This document shows positions 35,832-43,786 of a DNA stretch of 64,000 bases, in pieces. Where the stretch lies: NCBI GenBank assembly GCA_017549485.1, contig JAFYUT010000027.1, positions 1-64,000 of the forward strand, read 5' to 3'. The notes under the pieces are model-generated. The model saw nothing but the letters and a program-made list of their open reading frames with translations. It was not told the DNA's origin and did not search any database. The DNA comes from Akkermansia sp. GTDB lineage: Bacteria; Verrucomicrobiota; Verrucomicrobiia; Verrucomicrobiales; Akkermansiaceae. Both the position numbers and the translations under genes were made by a program. Each line of letters starts with the position of its first letter. Position 1 is the first letter of the stretch.

Positions 35832-38345
35832 TTACGTAGCAGACGGCATGCGGCGAGAGTCTCTTACCCTGCCGGGGCGGCGGCGGAAGCCGGCGGGATT
35901 GGCACGCACGCGCTGCATACGTTGCTGCAGGTCTTTAATGCGTGCCTCGTCATAATTTTGCAACAGGGTGCGAATCTCTTGATCTTGCTGGGAGCGGTCT
36001 TGCGCATGCTGCGGGCGCATAGCCACCAGCATGACCAAACGCTCACGCATTTCGGGGGTAAAGTCTGCGCGTTCGGTCAAGAAAGAAAGCACAGCCAAGG
36101 TGCGTTCATTCTCCTGAGAGGCCTCCTTATCCTTGCCTTGGCGCACCAGCTCCAAGGCATACTTATCACGCACCGAGAGGAACATCATAATCAATTCACT
36201 ATCGGCGGGGTGGTCAGCCAACAGAGATTGCGCATACGCCGCAGCCTTGGCATAGTCATAACCGTTTTGTTGAGTAACCCCGGCCTCGGGAGCCTCCAGC
36301 GTCATACGCACATACAGCAAAGCCGCCTCGTCTGAGTTGGGATTTTTGCTGAGCATGTCATCCAAAAGCGCACGGGCAGATTCACCATTCGGCGCAAGCA
36401 ACTTGCGTACGGCTTCGGTGGGCTCACCGGCAAGCATCTCCACACGGCGTAATTGGGCCTGCAAATTATCGGGGCTCTCTTGCAGCAACGCACTGAGCAG
36501 CGCTGCCGTACGCAGGGCTAACTGTTCACGCTCGGCACGAGAGCGGTCATCCCCCCTTACACTGCGCACCGGTATGCGGTATGAGCGGTGCTGCGGGGTA
36601 GCACGGCGCGGGGAATAAGCGCTGCGGTCCATATAAGCCGCCGCCATCTGCAACGCCCGCACCAATTGCAAACGTGTCTCAAAATCGGCATTGGGGGGCA
36701 CTTGTTGCTCCAGCGCCAACAACAACTTTACCGCATCTGCCGTAGCGCGATTGTCTCGGGCCTGAGCCGCTACTGCCACCGCCAGACCGATAGTCGCCTC
36801 TACGTTGCTGTATGTTCCCGCCCCCGTAGCTGCAACAACACGCCTGAAATAGGTTTCTGCCGTATTGTAATCACCCGTTTTCAAGGCAATGGCGGCCAGC
36901 ACGGAGGCGGCCTCGGTCACTTTATCACTGCTGCTGTCAGCCGCTGCCGCCAATTGCTCATAATAGGGCATGAGGTCCAGCAACAAGCGGGCATCGGCTC
37001 TGGTGGGAGCAAGCACCGCCTCATCAGCATCGGGAGACGACACCATAGAGGCAAAAATACGCTGCAAGCATGCATCGGCAATCTGCTCATTTTTTTCAGC
37101 CAAAGCGCGCTGCTCATTCTCACGCACCAAAGCAAGGTCGGCCTTAACACGCTGCTCATTCTCATTTTTGAGCGCCTTGCTCACGCGGGCATAGCCAATG
37201 CTCACACTGGAAAACAACAGCACCACCAGCACGGCAGCGGCATGGCTCCAAATAGCCACCGCCGGGCGGCGGCGTAACCACAACACATAACGGCGGCGCA
37301 GCGAAGCACGGCGGGCTTTCACCGGCTCCCCGTTCAAATAACGTTGCAGGTCATCCACCATATCGGCCATAGAGGCATAGCGATCGGCAGCGTCGTATGA
37401 AGAAGCTTTATTAATGATAGCGCCCAACTCACCGAACCCTTTCAGCGGGGGCAACTGACCATTGCAAATATTCTGCACCAGTTTACCGGGCTCCGTCTCA
37501 CGGAACACGGGGCGCTTTGCCAGCAGCTCATACAGCGTCAAGCCTAAGCTGTATTGATCCCCGGCAAAAGAATTAATCCCTTTCAGCAAACGCTCAGGCG
37601 CCATATAACGCAGCGTGCCATCATGGCTTTGCGTTACCAGCGGGGCATCCTCGCCACTGTTAAGAACGGTAGCCAGGCCGAAATCACTCACCTGCACCAC
37701 GCCCGAGTTATCCAACAACAGGTTGCCGGGTTTCACATCTCGGTGCACTACGCCGTTTTTGTGGGCAAATGCCAAAGCTTTTGCAGCCTGCAAACCTACC
37801 GTGGCTACGGCCCGCTCATACGGCATACCGGGAAACGCCGCCCCAAGCCGCCCCGCACTCACACCCTTGCCGTTTACCAGCCCCATCACATAGTAGCGGT
37901 AGTGGCCCTCATGCCCTGCACCGAACACCTCCACGATATTCGTGTGACGCAAGGCGGCAATCACGCGAGACTCATTCTCAAATGCCTCACTTTGCCGCGG
38001 GTCTGAGTTCCACGACGGGGCCAAAATCTTAACAGCCACCTCACGGTGCAGAGACTCTTGGCGAGCACGGAACACCGTACCCATACCACCGCTGCCTATA
38101 CGCTCCAGCAAGTGGTAATCGCCCAAGCGCTCGGGGTAATGGGCCATCACCGGCGCGGGGGGCTGAGTATGGCGCCCCAGCCCTTCCATATCCACCATGG
38201 CGGGCAGCAACTCCTGCAGCTCTTCCTGTACCTGCGGATGCTCCGCAATGAAGCTACTTACCGTCACGGATTCCCCGGCGCGCAAACGCTCCAAAAACGT
38301 ATCCACCAACTCGGCCACCAACTCTTCGCGCTCAGACTCCGTCAT
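35832..38345 (-). CDS. Membrane-anchored serine/threonine protein kinase
   Basis: About 837 residues from the ATG at 38345. An N-terminal region (about 1-70) is typical of planctomycete/verrucomicrobial kinases paired with sigma factors. The Hanks-type kinase domain (about 77-340) keeps every key residue: glycine loop GSGGMG (84-89), Lys106 in VAVK, HRDVKPGN (201-208), DFG (221-223) and the APE of RYMAPE. A membrane helix follows (about 364-385), then an alpha-helical TPR-like C-terminal domain outside the membrane with an Arg-rich end. The sigma factor gene ends 13 nt upstream, so the pair is co-transcribed and probably forms one signalling unit. Confidence 0.93.
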   Translation of the reverse strand: MTESEREELVAELVDTFLERLRAGESVTVSSFIAEHPQVQEELQELLPAMVDMEGLGRHTQPPAPVMAHYPERLGDYHLLERIGSGGMGTVFRARQESLHREVAVKILAPSWNSDPRQSEAFENESRVIAALRHTNIVEVFGAGHEGHYRYYVMGLVNGKGVSAGRLGAAFPGMPYERAVATVGLQAAKALAFAHKNGVVHRDVKPGNLLLDNSGVVQVSDFGLATVLNSGEDAPLVTQSHDGTLRYMAPERLLKGINSFAGDQYSLGLTLYELLAKRPVFRETEPGKLVQNICNGQLPPLKGFGELGAIINKASSYDAADRYASMADMVDDLQRYLNGEPVKARRASLRRRYVLWLRRRPAVAIWSHAAAVLVVLLFSSVSIGYARVSKALKNENEQRVKADLALVRENEQRALAEKNEQIADACLQRIFASMVSSPDADEAVLAPTRADARLLLDLMPYYEQLAAAADSSSDKVTEAASVLAAIALKTGDYNTAETYFRRVVAATGAGTYSNVEATIGLAVAVAAQARDNRATADAVKLLLALEQQVPPNADFETRLQLVRALQMAAAYMDRSAYSPRRATPQHRSYRIPVRSVRGDDRSRAEREQLALRTAALLSALLQESPDNLQAQLRRVEMLAGEPTEAVRKLLAPNGESARALLDDMLSKNPNSDEAALLYVRMTLEAPEAGVTQQNGYDYAKAAAYAQSLLADHPADSELIMMFLSVRDKYALELVRQGKDKEASQENERTLAVLSFLTERADFTPEMRERLVMLVAMRPQHAQDRSQQDQEIRTLLQNYDEARIKDLQQRMQRVRANPAGFRRRPGRVRDSRRMPSAT

Positions 38346-38358
38346 TTCCGTGCGGGTA

Positions 38359-38937
38359 TCACATGTCAAAATCTTTTACCAAATCCTGAAAACGCTTCAG
38401 AGCACGCACATAGCGTATACTGGCAGCCTTGGGGGCAATCTCCAGCACGGCTGCACATTCATTATTGCTCAGCTCTTCAAAATGGCGCAACTCCAGAATC
38501 TCACGATCCGTGGCAGGCAACTCATGCAAAATGCGGCGAGCCATCTCTTGGCGTTCCAAGCGCTCCAAGCGCGTGCGCGGGCTTGAGATAGTGTCGGCAA
38601 AATGAGCCCAAGCATCCATTGAGGCATCATCATCTTCGTCATCCCAAGTGCTTTCTTTCATGGCATCTCGCTTACCGGCTGCCAAATGGCGGCGCTCCAT
38701 ATCGGTAAGCGTTTGCATGGCAATTTTGCGCAACTTGACAAACATGGGTACCTCCGGCTGGTTCTGCAAAAACTCCAGCCGGCGGCCACATGCCAAATAC
38801 GCCTCTTGCGCTACATCATCTGCGCTCATGCGGCGCAGCATCACCCGGGGCATACGTGTAGCCAGCAAGCGCACCAAGCGGTCGCGGTGCTCCAGCCACA
38901 CCTCGGCAAGCCATAAATTTTGCGGCGTCTCGTCCAT
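38359..38937 (-). CDS. RNA polymerase sigma-70 family factor (ECF-like, kinase-associated)
   Basis: A 192-residue two-domain sigma factor. Region 2 contains MSADDVAQEAYLACGRRLEF and region 4 contains LPATDREILELRHFEELSNNECA with a helix-turn-helix ending YVRALKRFQ. The type resembles the Rhodopirellula/Verrucomicrobium ECF subgroup that is commonly encoded beside a Ser/Thr kinase, as here. No anti-sigma factor is visible; the kinase may take that regulatory role (inference). It follows gpsA by 64 nt on the same strand. Confidence 0.9.
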   Translation of the reverse strand: MDETPQNLWLAEVWLEHRDRLVRLLATRMPRVMLRRMSADDVAQEAYLACGRRLEFLQNQPEVPMFVKLRKIAMQTLTDMERRHLAAGKRDAMKESTWDDEDDDASMDAWAHFADTISSPRTRLERLERQEMARRILHELPATDREILELRHFEELSNNECAAVLEIAPKAASIRYVRALKRFQDLVKDFDM

Positions 38938-39001
38938 AGCAAAAAAACTCTATAAAGATAAGAACGCGCTACAAGCCGCCGAATCTACACAGCACGCAAG
39001 A

Positions 39002-40015
39002 TTATTCCGTCAGAGACTCCTCTCTCAAATCGCGGGTCATGAGCTCTTCCAAGGCTTGGCGAGCGGGTTTACCGCTGTAGAGAATCTCATACATGGCATC
39101 GGTAATGGGCGTGCGCACCCCCAGCTTGCGTGCCAACTGGTACGTGGAAAGCGTGTTCGGAATCCCCTCCACCACCTGCCCAATGCGAGCCTGGCATTCG
39201 TCCACGGGAATCCCGGAGGCAATCATACGGCCCGAGGTAAGGTTGCGGCTATGCTCAGAGTAGCAAGTTACCACCAAATCCCCCATACCTGACAAGCCCA
39301 TGAAAGTATCCATACGCCCACCGCGGGCCATGCCGATACGGGTCATCTCGGCCAAGCCACGGGTTGCCAAAGCCGCACGGGCATTGTCACCCAGCCCCAG
39401 CCCGGCACAAATGCCCCCGGCCAAGGCAAACACATTCTTAATGGCGCCGCCAATCTGCATACCCACCACATCCGTTGTGGTATACACACGCAAGTACGGC
39501 GTGCTCATACGGTGCTGCACGGCACGGGCAATTGTTTTATCCGCAAAACCGATAAGCGTCAAGCTGGGAAGCTCCAGCACAATATCTTCCGCATGGTTGG
39601 GACCGGAAAGCGCCCCCACCGGGCACTTCACCTCCGCCTCCAATATCTCCGTCATCAGCAAGTTGGTATCTTTTTCAATACCCTTGGTGCAGCTTACCAC
39701 CACGGCATTTTCAGCCAGCCCCACACGGGCCAGGCTCTGAGCCACACTGCGCATAGCCACGCTGGGCACCACCACAATCACCAAATCAGCACCGGCCACA
39801 TCATCCCAGCTGCTGGTCACCAGCACATTGGCGGGCAGCGGGCGGGCACCCTTCACGCGGCACAAGCTATGGCGAGTTTCGCGGATAATGGCTGCTTCTT
39901 CCTCTCGGTAGGTCCACAGCACCACTTCATCACCGCTGTATGATGCAGTGAGCGCCAAAGCAGTACCCCATGCACCGCCACCTATCACAGCTGTTTTCTT
40001 GTATTGGAAAGACAT
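39002..40015 (-). CDS. gpsA: Glycerol-3-phosphate dehydrogenase [NAD(P)+]
   Basis: GpsA makes sn-glycerol-3-phosphate from dihydroxyacetone phosphate for phospholipid synthesis. The 337-residue product has the Rossmann start AVIGGGAWGTALALTASY, VSCTKGIE, LSGPNHAEDI, the catalytic-Lys region QIGGAIKNVFALAGGICAGLG and GLSGMGDLVVTCYSEHSRN. It lies 12 nt after plsY, the next enzyme in the pathway, forming a plsY-gpsA transcript. Confidence 0.96.
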   Translation of the reverse strand: MSFQYKKTAVIGGGAWGTALALTASYSGDEVVLWTYREEEAAIIRETRHSLCRVKGARPLPANVLVTSSWDDVAGADLVIVVVPSVAMRSVAQSLARVGLAENAVVVSCTKGIEKDTNLLMTEILEAEVKCPVGALSGPNHAEDIVLELPSLTLIGFADKTIARAVQHRMSTPYLRVYTTTDVVGMQIGGAIKNVFALAGGICAGLGLGDNARAALATRGLAEMTRIGMARGGRMDTFMGLSGMGDLVVTCYSEHSRNLTSGRMIASGIPVDECQARIGQVVEGIPNTLSTYQLARKLGVRTPITDAMYEILYSGKPARQALEELMTRDLREESLTE

Positions 40016-40027
40016 ATACGTAAAAAA

Positions 40028-40672
40028 TTATTTTTTTGAGAAAGCCTTAGGTTCCGTCCCATTGCAGAGACGCACGATATTGCTGCGGTGTTTCCATACC
40101 ACCAGCGCCAAAATAAAGCCCAGCAGCCCCAGCACCATGCCATCGGCAACACTGCAAGTGCCATCACCACCGCAGAACACATACACCGCAGCCCCCATCA
40201 TGGCCAAACCGGCCACCATGCTGGAGAGCGATACATAGCGCGTCAGCACCATCATCAAAATCCATGTCAACAAGGCGGCCCCGCCTATCAGGGGTGATAC
40301 CGCAAATAAACACCCACCGGTCGTGGCTACGCCCTTACCGCCCTTGAAATTCAGGTAACAGGTAAAGGTATGCCCCAGCACCAACGCAAACAGCACCCCT
40401 AAAAACCACCCCATCTGCCCGGCACTGAATACCGTAACATCGCCACCTAAATGATGGGCCATGAACAACAAGGGTAAATACCCCTTCAAAAAATCGCAGA
40501 TAAACACCGGTATTCCCCACTTCTTGCCGAGTACGCGCACGGCATTCGTGGCCCCGATGTTCTTGGAACCATGCTCACGCAAATCCAACCCGTTAAGGCG
40601 ACCTGCCAAATAACCGAACGGCACTGCTCCTATCAAATATGCCGCAACTATGTATATGATATTTTCTACCAT
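40028..40672 (-). CDS. plsY: Glycerol-3-phosphate acyltransferase PlsY
   Basis: PlsY acylates glycerol-3-phosphate with acyl-phosphate at the inner membrane. The 214-residue polytopic protein has the three conserved motifs: AVPFGYLAGRLNGLDLREHGSKNIGATNAVRVLG, GHTFTCYLNFKGGKGVATTGG shown here only in part, and a later conserved loop before the final helix. The gene is preceded by a strong promoter at 40681 with an almost absent leader, and by repeat-rich DNA. gpsA follows 12 nt downstream. Confidence 0.95.
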   Translation of the reverse strand: MVENIIYIVAAYLIGAVPFGYLAGRLNGLDLREHGSKNIGATNAVRVLGKKWGIPVFICDFLKGYLPLLFMAHHLGGDVTVFSAGQMGWFLGVLFALVLGHTFTCYLNFKGGKGVATTGGCLFAVSPLIGGAALLTWILMMVLTRYVSLSSMVAGLAMMGAAVYVFCGGDGTCSVADGMVLGLLGFILALVVWKHRSNIVRLCNGTEPKAFSKK

Positions 40673-40680
40673 GCGGCTTA

Positions 40681-40709
40681 AGTATACCCCCGAATCTACC
40701 GAATTGCAA
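40681..40709 (-). promoter_or_regulatory. Predicted promoter of plsY-gpsA
   Basis: On the minus strand TTGCAA (40709-40704) and TATACT (40686-40681) are 17 nt apart. The -10 box ends only 8 nt before the ATG at 40672, predicting a leaderless mRNA. Confidence 0.7.
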
Positions 40710-40747
40710 ACTTTTTTTACGGTTTTGTTAAGGAAATCGAGTCTAGC

Positions 40748-40849
40748 ATGGACAAGTTGGGGACATGGAGAAGTTACAGGTTACGATGGACAAGTTGGGG
40801 ACATGGAGAAGTTACAGGTTACGATGGACAAGTTAGGGGCGTGGATGAA
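40748..40849 (+). repeat. 38-bp tandem repeat, two exact copies plus one degenerate partial
   Basis: Copies at 40748-40785 and 40786-40823 are identical; a third at 40824-40849 diverges. Each unit has internal echo of ATGGACAAGTTGGGG and ATGGAGAAGTTACAGG, so the unit itself is a duplicated 19-mer. It lies in the 398-nt gene-free stretch between plsY and the PEP-CTERM gene, where no coding region is seen. Confidence 0.9.
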
Positions 40850-40949
40850 TAGAGGCCATGGCCATGTTCATAGCCTAGCCTCCGGGCGGTAACTGATGCT
40901 TGAGCTTTGCTCCATCCTGCGAGCATAGCTCGCCGAATTCCTTAATTAG

Positions 40950-40976
40950 TCCATCGTAACCTGTAACTTGTCCATG
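40950..40976 (-). repeat. Inverted copy of the 38-bp repeat core
   Basis: The reverse complement of this 27-nt stretch matches 26 of 27 positions of the repeat core at 40765-40791, so the two could pair as a long stem enclosing 40792-40949. Confidence 0.8.
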
Positions 40977-40985
40977 TAAATGCGT

Positions 40986-41013
40986 GAACGGCCACCCTCT
41001 CGGGTAGCCGTTC
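40986..41013 (-). terminator. Terminator-like hairpin after the minus-strand PEP-CTERM gene
   Basis: GAACGGC (40986-40992) pairs with GCCGTTC (41007-41013) with an inner CCC/GGG. It corresponds to the terminator at 43674 of the paralogous gene. Confidence 0.65.
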
Positions 41014-41070
41014 AGAAAAATAATTGTCGCAAGCATTACTTGCGGCAGCGCGTGCCACGCCTAAGTCGCA

Positions 41071-42171
41071 TCAGCGACGGCGGCGACGTGCAGCCAAACC
41101 GGCCAAGGCCATCAGGCTCAGCGTTGCCGTGCCGGGCTCAGGCAGGCCATTTGTCATCAATTGCTCGCGCTGGGCGGAAGTCATAGCGGAATCCACGAAT
41201 ACCAAGGAATCAACAAATTCACCATTGATACCCTCAATCTTCTCTACAAAGTCTACATCGTACCAAGAAGACCCGCCAAGCATAGTTCCTTCTCCGGTAG
41301 TACTATACGTAGACTTATCATCTTGTTGCCCCATGAAGTTATATACCACATCATTCCCCTTCGCATCTTTACCTATAACAGTCAGATAAAAAGTCGTATA
41401 AGTAATGTCTGTTTTATAGTTACCATTATCAGAAGCATAGTCTCTATCTGCATCATTAGCAAGCTGGTCTGCAGGACCGGACGCATACGTATGCACAACA
41501 AACAATGTTGCTTTATCAATGGTTGTCATAGTAGCGATATCATCAAGTGTAGCGCATGCAGACTTTTCGCCCTCACTAATAGACCAATCATAGCCACCAT
41601 TGGAACCATCATGAACTCCACCAGTCGCAGAATCACCATATTGTTCTTTCATATCAGCGACGTACACATTGAATCCATTGGAGAACAACCCACCACCACT
41701 TAAATTCTCCGCAACTTTCGTGGAGGTAACGCCTAACTGAAGCCCTTCCGGCACGGCATTGCCGGCCAAACCTGTCAAATCGTCCAATGTAGTGTACCAA
41801 TTACCGCCCCAACCCATCGTAACGGTCATGTTGCGATTAGAATAAGACTCATGAGTAGGCGTAATCACATACTCCCACTCGCTCCATGACCACTCACGCT
41901 TTTCGGACGAGTAATACCCATCACCATTTACAGAAAACAAAGCATTACCGGATTGGGAATAATCATCACCATAAGTCGACTGCGCGCGAGAACCGCCCTG
42001 ACCAAAGCTCATGAGCGCGTCCACATTCAGATTCATGCCAATGGTCCATGTACCCGTGGAGGACGCCTTTACATTCATTTCTTTCTCGCCTTTCCACCAC
42101 GTGTAGGTAGGCTCTGCCTGTGTAACGCCTACCAATGCCAAGAAAGCCAGTGCTGCGCAAAAAGTCTTCAT
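41071..42171 (-). CDS. PEP-CTERM sorting-domain protein (paralogue A)
   Basis: A 366-residue exported protein with a signal peptide (MKTFCAALAFLALVGVTQA) and a C-terminal PEP-CTERM tail: PEPGTATLSLMALAGLAA, then RRRRR. Such tails are cleaved by an exosortase and often belong to surface or matrix proteins. The mature part is beta-rich and low in Cys (NMTVTMGWGGNWYTTLDDL, ITYTTFYLTVIGKDAKGND), with DGSNGGYDWSISEGEKSAC and WYDVDFVEKIEGING blocks shared with paralogue B at 42520. The two genes point away from each other from a common 348-nt intergenic region. No exosortase gene is in the window. Confidence 0.88.
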   Translation of the reverse strand: MKTFCAALAFLALVGVTQAEPTYTWWKGEKEMNVKASSTGTWTIGMNLNVDALMSFGQGGSRAQSTYGDDYSQSGNALFSVNGDGYYSSEKREWSWSEWEYVITPTHESYSNRNMTVTMGWGGNWYTTLDDLTGLAGNAVPEGLQLGVTSTKVAENLSGGGLFSNGFNVYVADMKEQYGDSATGGVHDGSNGGYDWSISEGEKSACATLDDIATMTTIDKATLFVVHTYASGPADQLANDADRDYASDNGNYKTDITYTTFYLTVIGKDAKGNDVVYNFMGQQDDKSTYSTTGEGTMLGGSSWYDVDFVEKIEGINGEFVDSLVFVDSAMTSAQREQLMTNGLPEPGTATLSLMALAGLAARRRRR

Positions 42172-42257
42172 TATTCTAAATCCTTTGTAGTCTGCTTAGT
42201 AGTACCTTTCTTTTGCTTCTTTTCAGGGCTAACAAGAAAAAGGCGCGGTGAGGATAT

Positions 42258-42272
42258 CTCATTACCAATGAG
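42258..42272. promoter_or_regulatory. Operator-like palindrome upstream of PEP-CTERM gene A
   Basis: CTCATTACCAATGAG is a perfect 6-bp inverted repeat around a 3-nt centre, 87 nt upstream of the ATG of gene A. The same core occurs at 42417 in front of gene B. Confidence 0.55.
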
Positions 42273-42408
42273 GTATCACGCAAAATACGAAAAATCAGAA
42301 AGTTATACAATTTTACAATATAACAGATATATAGAACGTTCTCTTTATTCCTATTAAACATGTAGTTTATAAAATCTTGAAAATAAAGAGTTTCTTTAAA
42401 TTTTTGGC

Positions 42409-42437
42409 TTGACTTCTCATTGGTAATGATGTAACGT
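42409..42437 (+). promoter_or_regulatory. Predicted promoter of PEP-CTERM gene B
   Basis: TTGACT at 42409 and a weak TAACGT at 42432, spacing 17 nt. The palindrome TCATTGGTAATGA (42417-42429) lies between the two boxes, where a bound repressor would block polymerase. The surrounding 348 nt (42172-42519) are AT-rich and hold no gene. Confidence 0.5.
42417..42429. promoter_or_regulatory. Operator-like palindrome in the promoter of PEP-CTERM gene B
   Basis: TCATT-GGT-AATGA, same core as the palindrome at 42258-42272 of the divergent paralogue. Confidence 0.55.
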
Positions 42438-42450
42438 CTGCGCGCCGTTG

Positions 42451-42483
42451 TTTTCTTGTTGTCCGGGTAAGGCAACAAGAAAA
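42451..42483 (+). repeat. Perfect 11-bp hairpin in the leader of PEP-CTERM gene B
   Basis: TTTTCTTGTTG (42451-42461) and CAACAAGAAAA (42473-42483) with an 11-nt loop, 36 nt before the ATG. The corresponding leader of gene A keeps only part of it. Confidence 0.7.
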
Positions 42484-42519
42484 TGATGCTACTAGAAGAA
42501 AACAAATGGATTTCGCCGG

Positions 42520-43626
42520 ATGAATAAGTTTTTTACATTACTTAGCCTAGCATCTATTGCCTGTATTACTGTCTCTGCCGAAGAAACTGTCCCCGCCCAT
42601 CAGTACTGGCATGGGGAGGAAGAAATGATTATTAAAAACAAGCCTACTAATGGCACATGGACAATAGGTATCAGTCTAAATGTCGAGGCTTTGAAAAATT
42701 TGCCTCAAGGTAAGAAAACATGGTGGGGTGGAACAGATTACTCAAAGACCGGAAATCCCTTATTTACCGTGACCGGCGATGGGTACTACACCAAAGATAA
42801 TGGCTCGAACACTGAGCAAAAGCAATATTCAAATCGTAACGTGACTGTTACGATGGGATGGGGTGGCAATTGGTACAAAGGGATTGAAGACACTGTAGAG
42901 GGTTTGTTAGGCATACCGTTCAATGGTGTAGGTGAAGGCTTGCAGTTGGGTGTTACCTCTGAAAAAGATGCCCACAACTTAAGTGGTGGAGGTTTGATCT
43001 CCAATGGATTTGACGTATATGTCGCAGACATGAAAATTCAAAAAGGGGAAAATGGCGTCATAGGGGAAAATGGCGGCATATACGATGGGGACAACGGAAG
43101 CTATGATTGGTCTATCAGCGAAGGTGAAAAATCTGCATGCACTACGCTGGATGATATAGCTACCATGACTACAATTGATGATGCAACGCTTTTCATCGTA
43201 CATACGTATGCAAGTGGCCCGAATGGCCAGCTTGCCACGGATACGGATCGTGACTATGCTTCAAACGATGGAAATTATGCGACAGATATTACCTATACTA
43301 CTTTCTATTTGACTGTTACTGGCAAAGATATTAATGGTAAGGATGTTGTCTACAATTTCATGGGTCAAAATGATGACAGTTCATCAAATGATTATGGCGA
43401 GGGTTCCATTTTGGGCGGTTCATGCTGGTATGATGTAGACGTATTGGAACAAATTAGTGGCATTAATACAAACCTCGTAGATTCATTGGTGTTTATTAGT
43501 TCGGCAGTACCATCAGCTGAACGAGATATCTTAATTTCAAATGGATTGATAATCCCCGAGCCCACTACGGCAACGCTGAGCCTGATGGCGTTGGCTGCCT
43601 TAGCAGCACGCCGCCGCCGTCGCTGA
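42520..43626 (+). CDS. PEP-CTERM sorting-domain protein (paralogue B)
   Basis: A 368-residue paralogue of the product at 41071. It has a signal peptide (MNKFFTLLSLASIACITVSA), the shared blocks TGTWTIGxxLNVxAL-like, NVTVTMGWGGNWYKG, YDWSISEGEKSAC, TLDDIATMTTIDDATLF and ITYTTFYLTVTGKD, and the tail PEPTTATLSLMALAALAA followed by RRRRR. Third codon positions are clearly richer in A/T than in neighbouring genes and in gene A, which suggests separate history or relaxed codon selection. The downstream flank (43627-43705) matches the flank of gene A in inverted orientation. Confidence 0.88.
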   Translation: MNKFFTLLSLASIACITVSAEETVPAHQYWHGEEEMIIKNKPTNGTWTIGISLNVEALKNLPQGKKTWWGGTDYSKTGNPLFTVTGDGYYTKDNGSNTEQKQYSNRNVTVTMGWGGNWYKGIEDTVEGLLGIPFNGVGEGLQLGVTSEKDAHNLSGGGLISNGFDVYVADMKIQKGENGVIGENGGIYDGDNGSYDWSISEGEKSACTTLDDIATMTTIDDATLFIVHTYASGPNGQLATDTDRDYASNDGNYATDITYTTFYLTVTGKDINGKDVVYNFMGQNDDSSSNDYGEGSILGGSCWYDVDVLEQISGINTNLVDSLVFISSAVPSAERDILISNGLIIPEPTTATLSLMALAALAARRRRR

Positions 43627-43673
43627 TGCGACTTCGGCGTGGCAAGTAATGGCTTGCGACAGTTATTTTTCTG

Positions 43674-43705
43674 AACGGCTACCCGGGAACGGGTAGCCGT
43701 TTTCG
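43674..43705 (+). terminator. Rho-independent terminator
   Basis: AACGGCTACCC (43674-43684) and GGGTAGCCGTT (43691-43701) followed by TTCG; sequence homologous to the hairpin at 40986. Confidence 0.8.
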
Positions 43706-43751
43706 ATTTGTATTGACGGAGTACAAACTACGATTGACGAAGCTATTTGCC

Positions 43752-43780
43752 TTGCGTTGGGAGATAAGGCGTGATAACAT
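43752..43780 (+). promoter_or_regulatory. Predicted promoter of pflA
   Basis: TTGCGT at 43752 and TAACAT at 43775, spacing 17 nt; the ATG at 43787 is 6 nt after the -10 box, so transcription would begin at or next to the start codon. Confidence 0.55.
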
Positions 43781-43786
43781 GGGGGC

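Noticed and set aside
35424-36335. Plus-strand open frame that begins in the hairpin region and runs antisense to the kinase gene
   Set aside because: Its first part is the non-coding hairpin cluster and the rest is the complement of the kinase C-terminus; no recognisable domain.
40748-40976. CRISPR array
   Set aside because: The 38-bp units are directly abutting with no spacers between them, and no cas genes are near.
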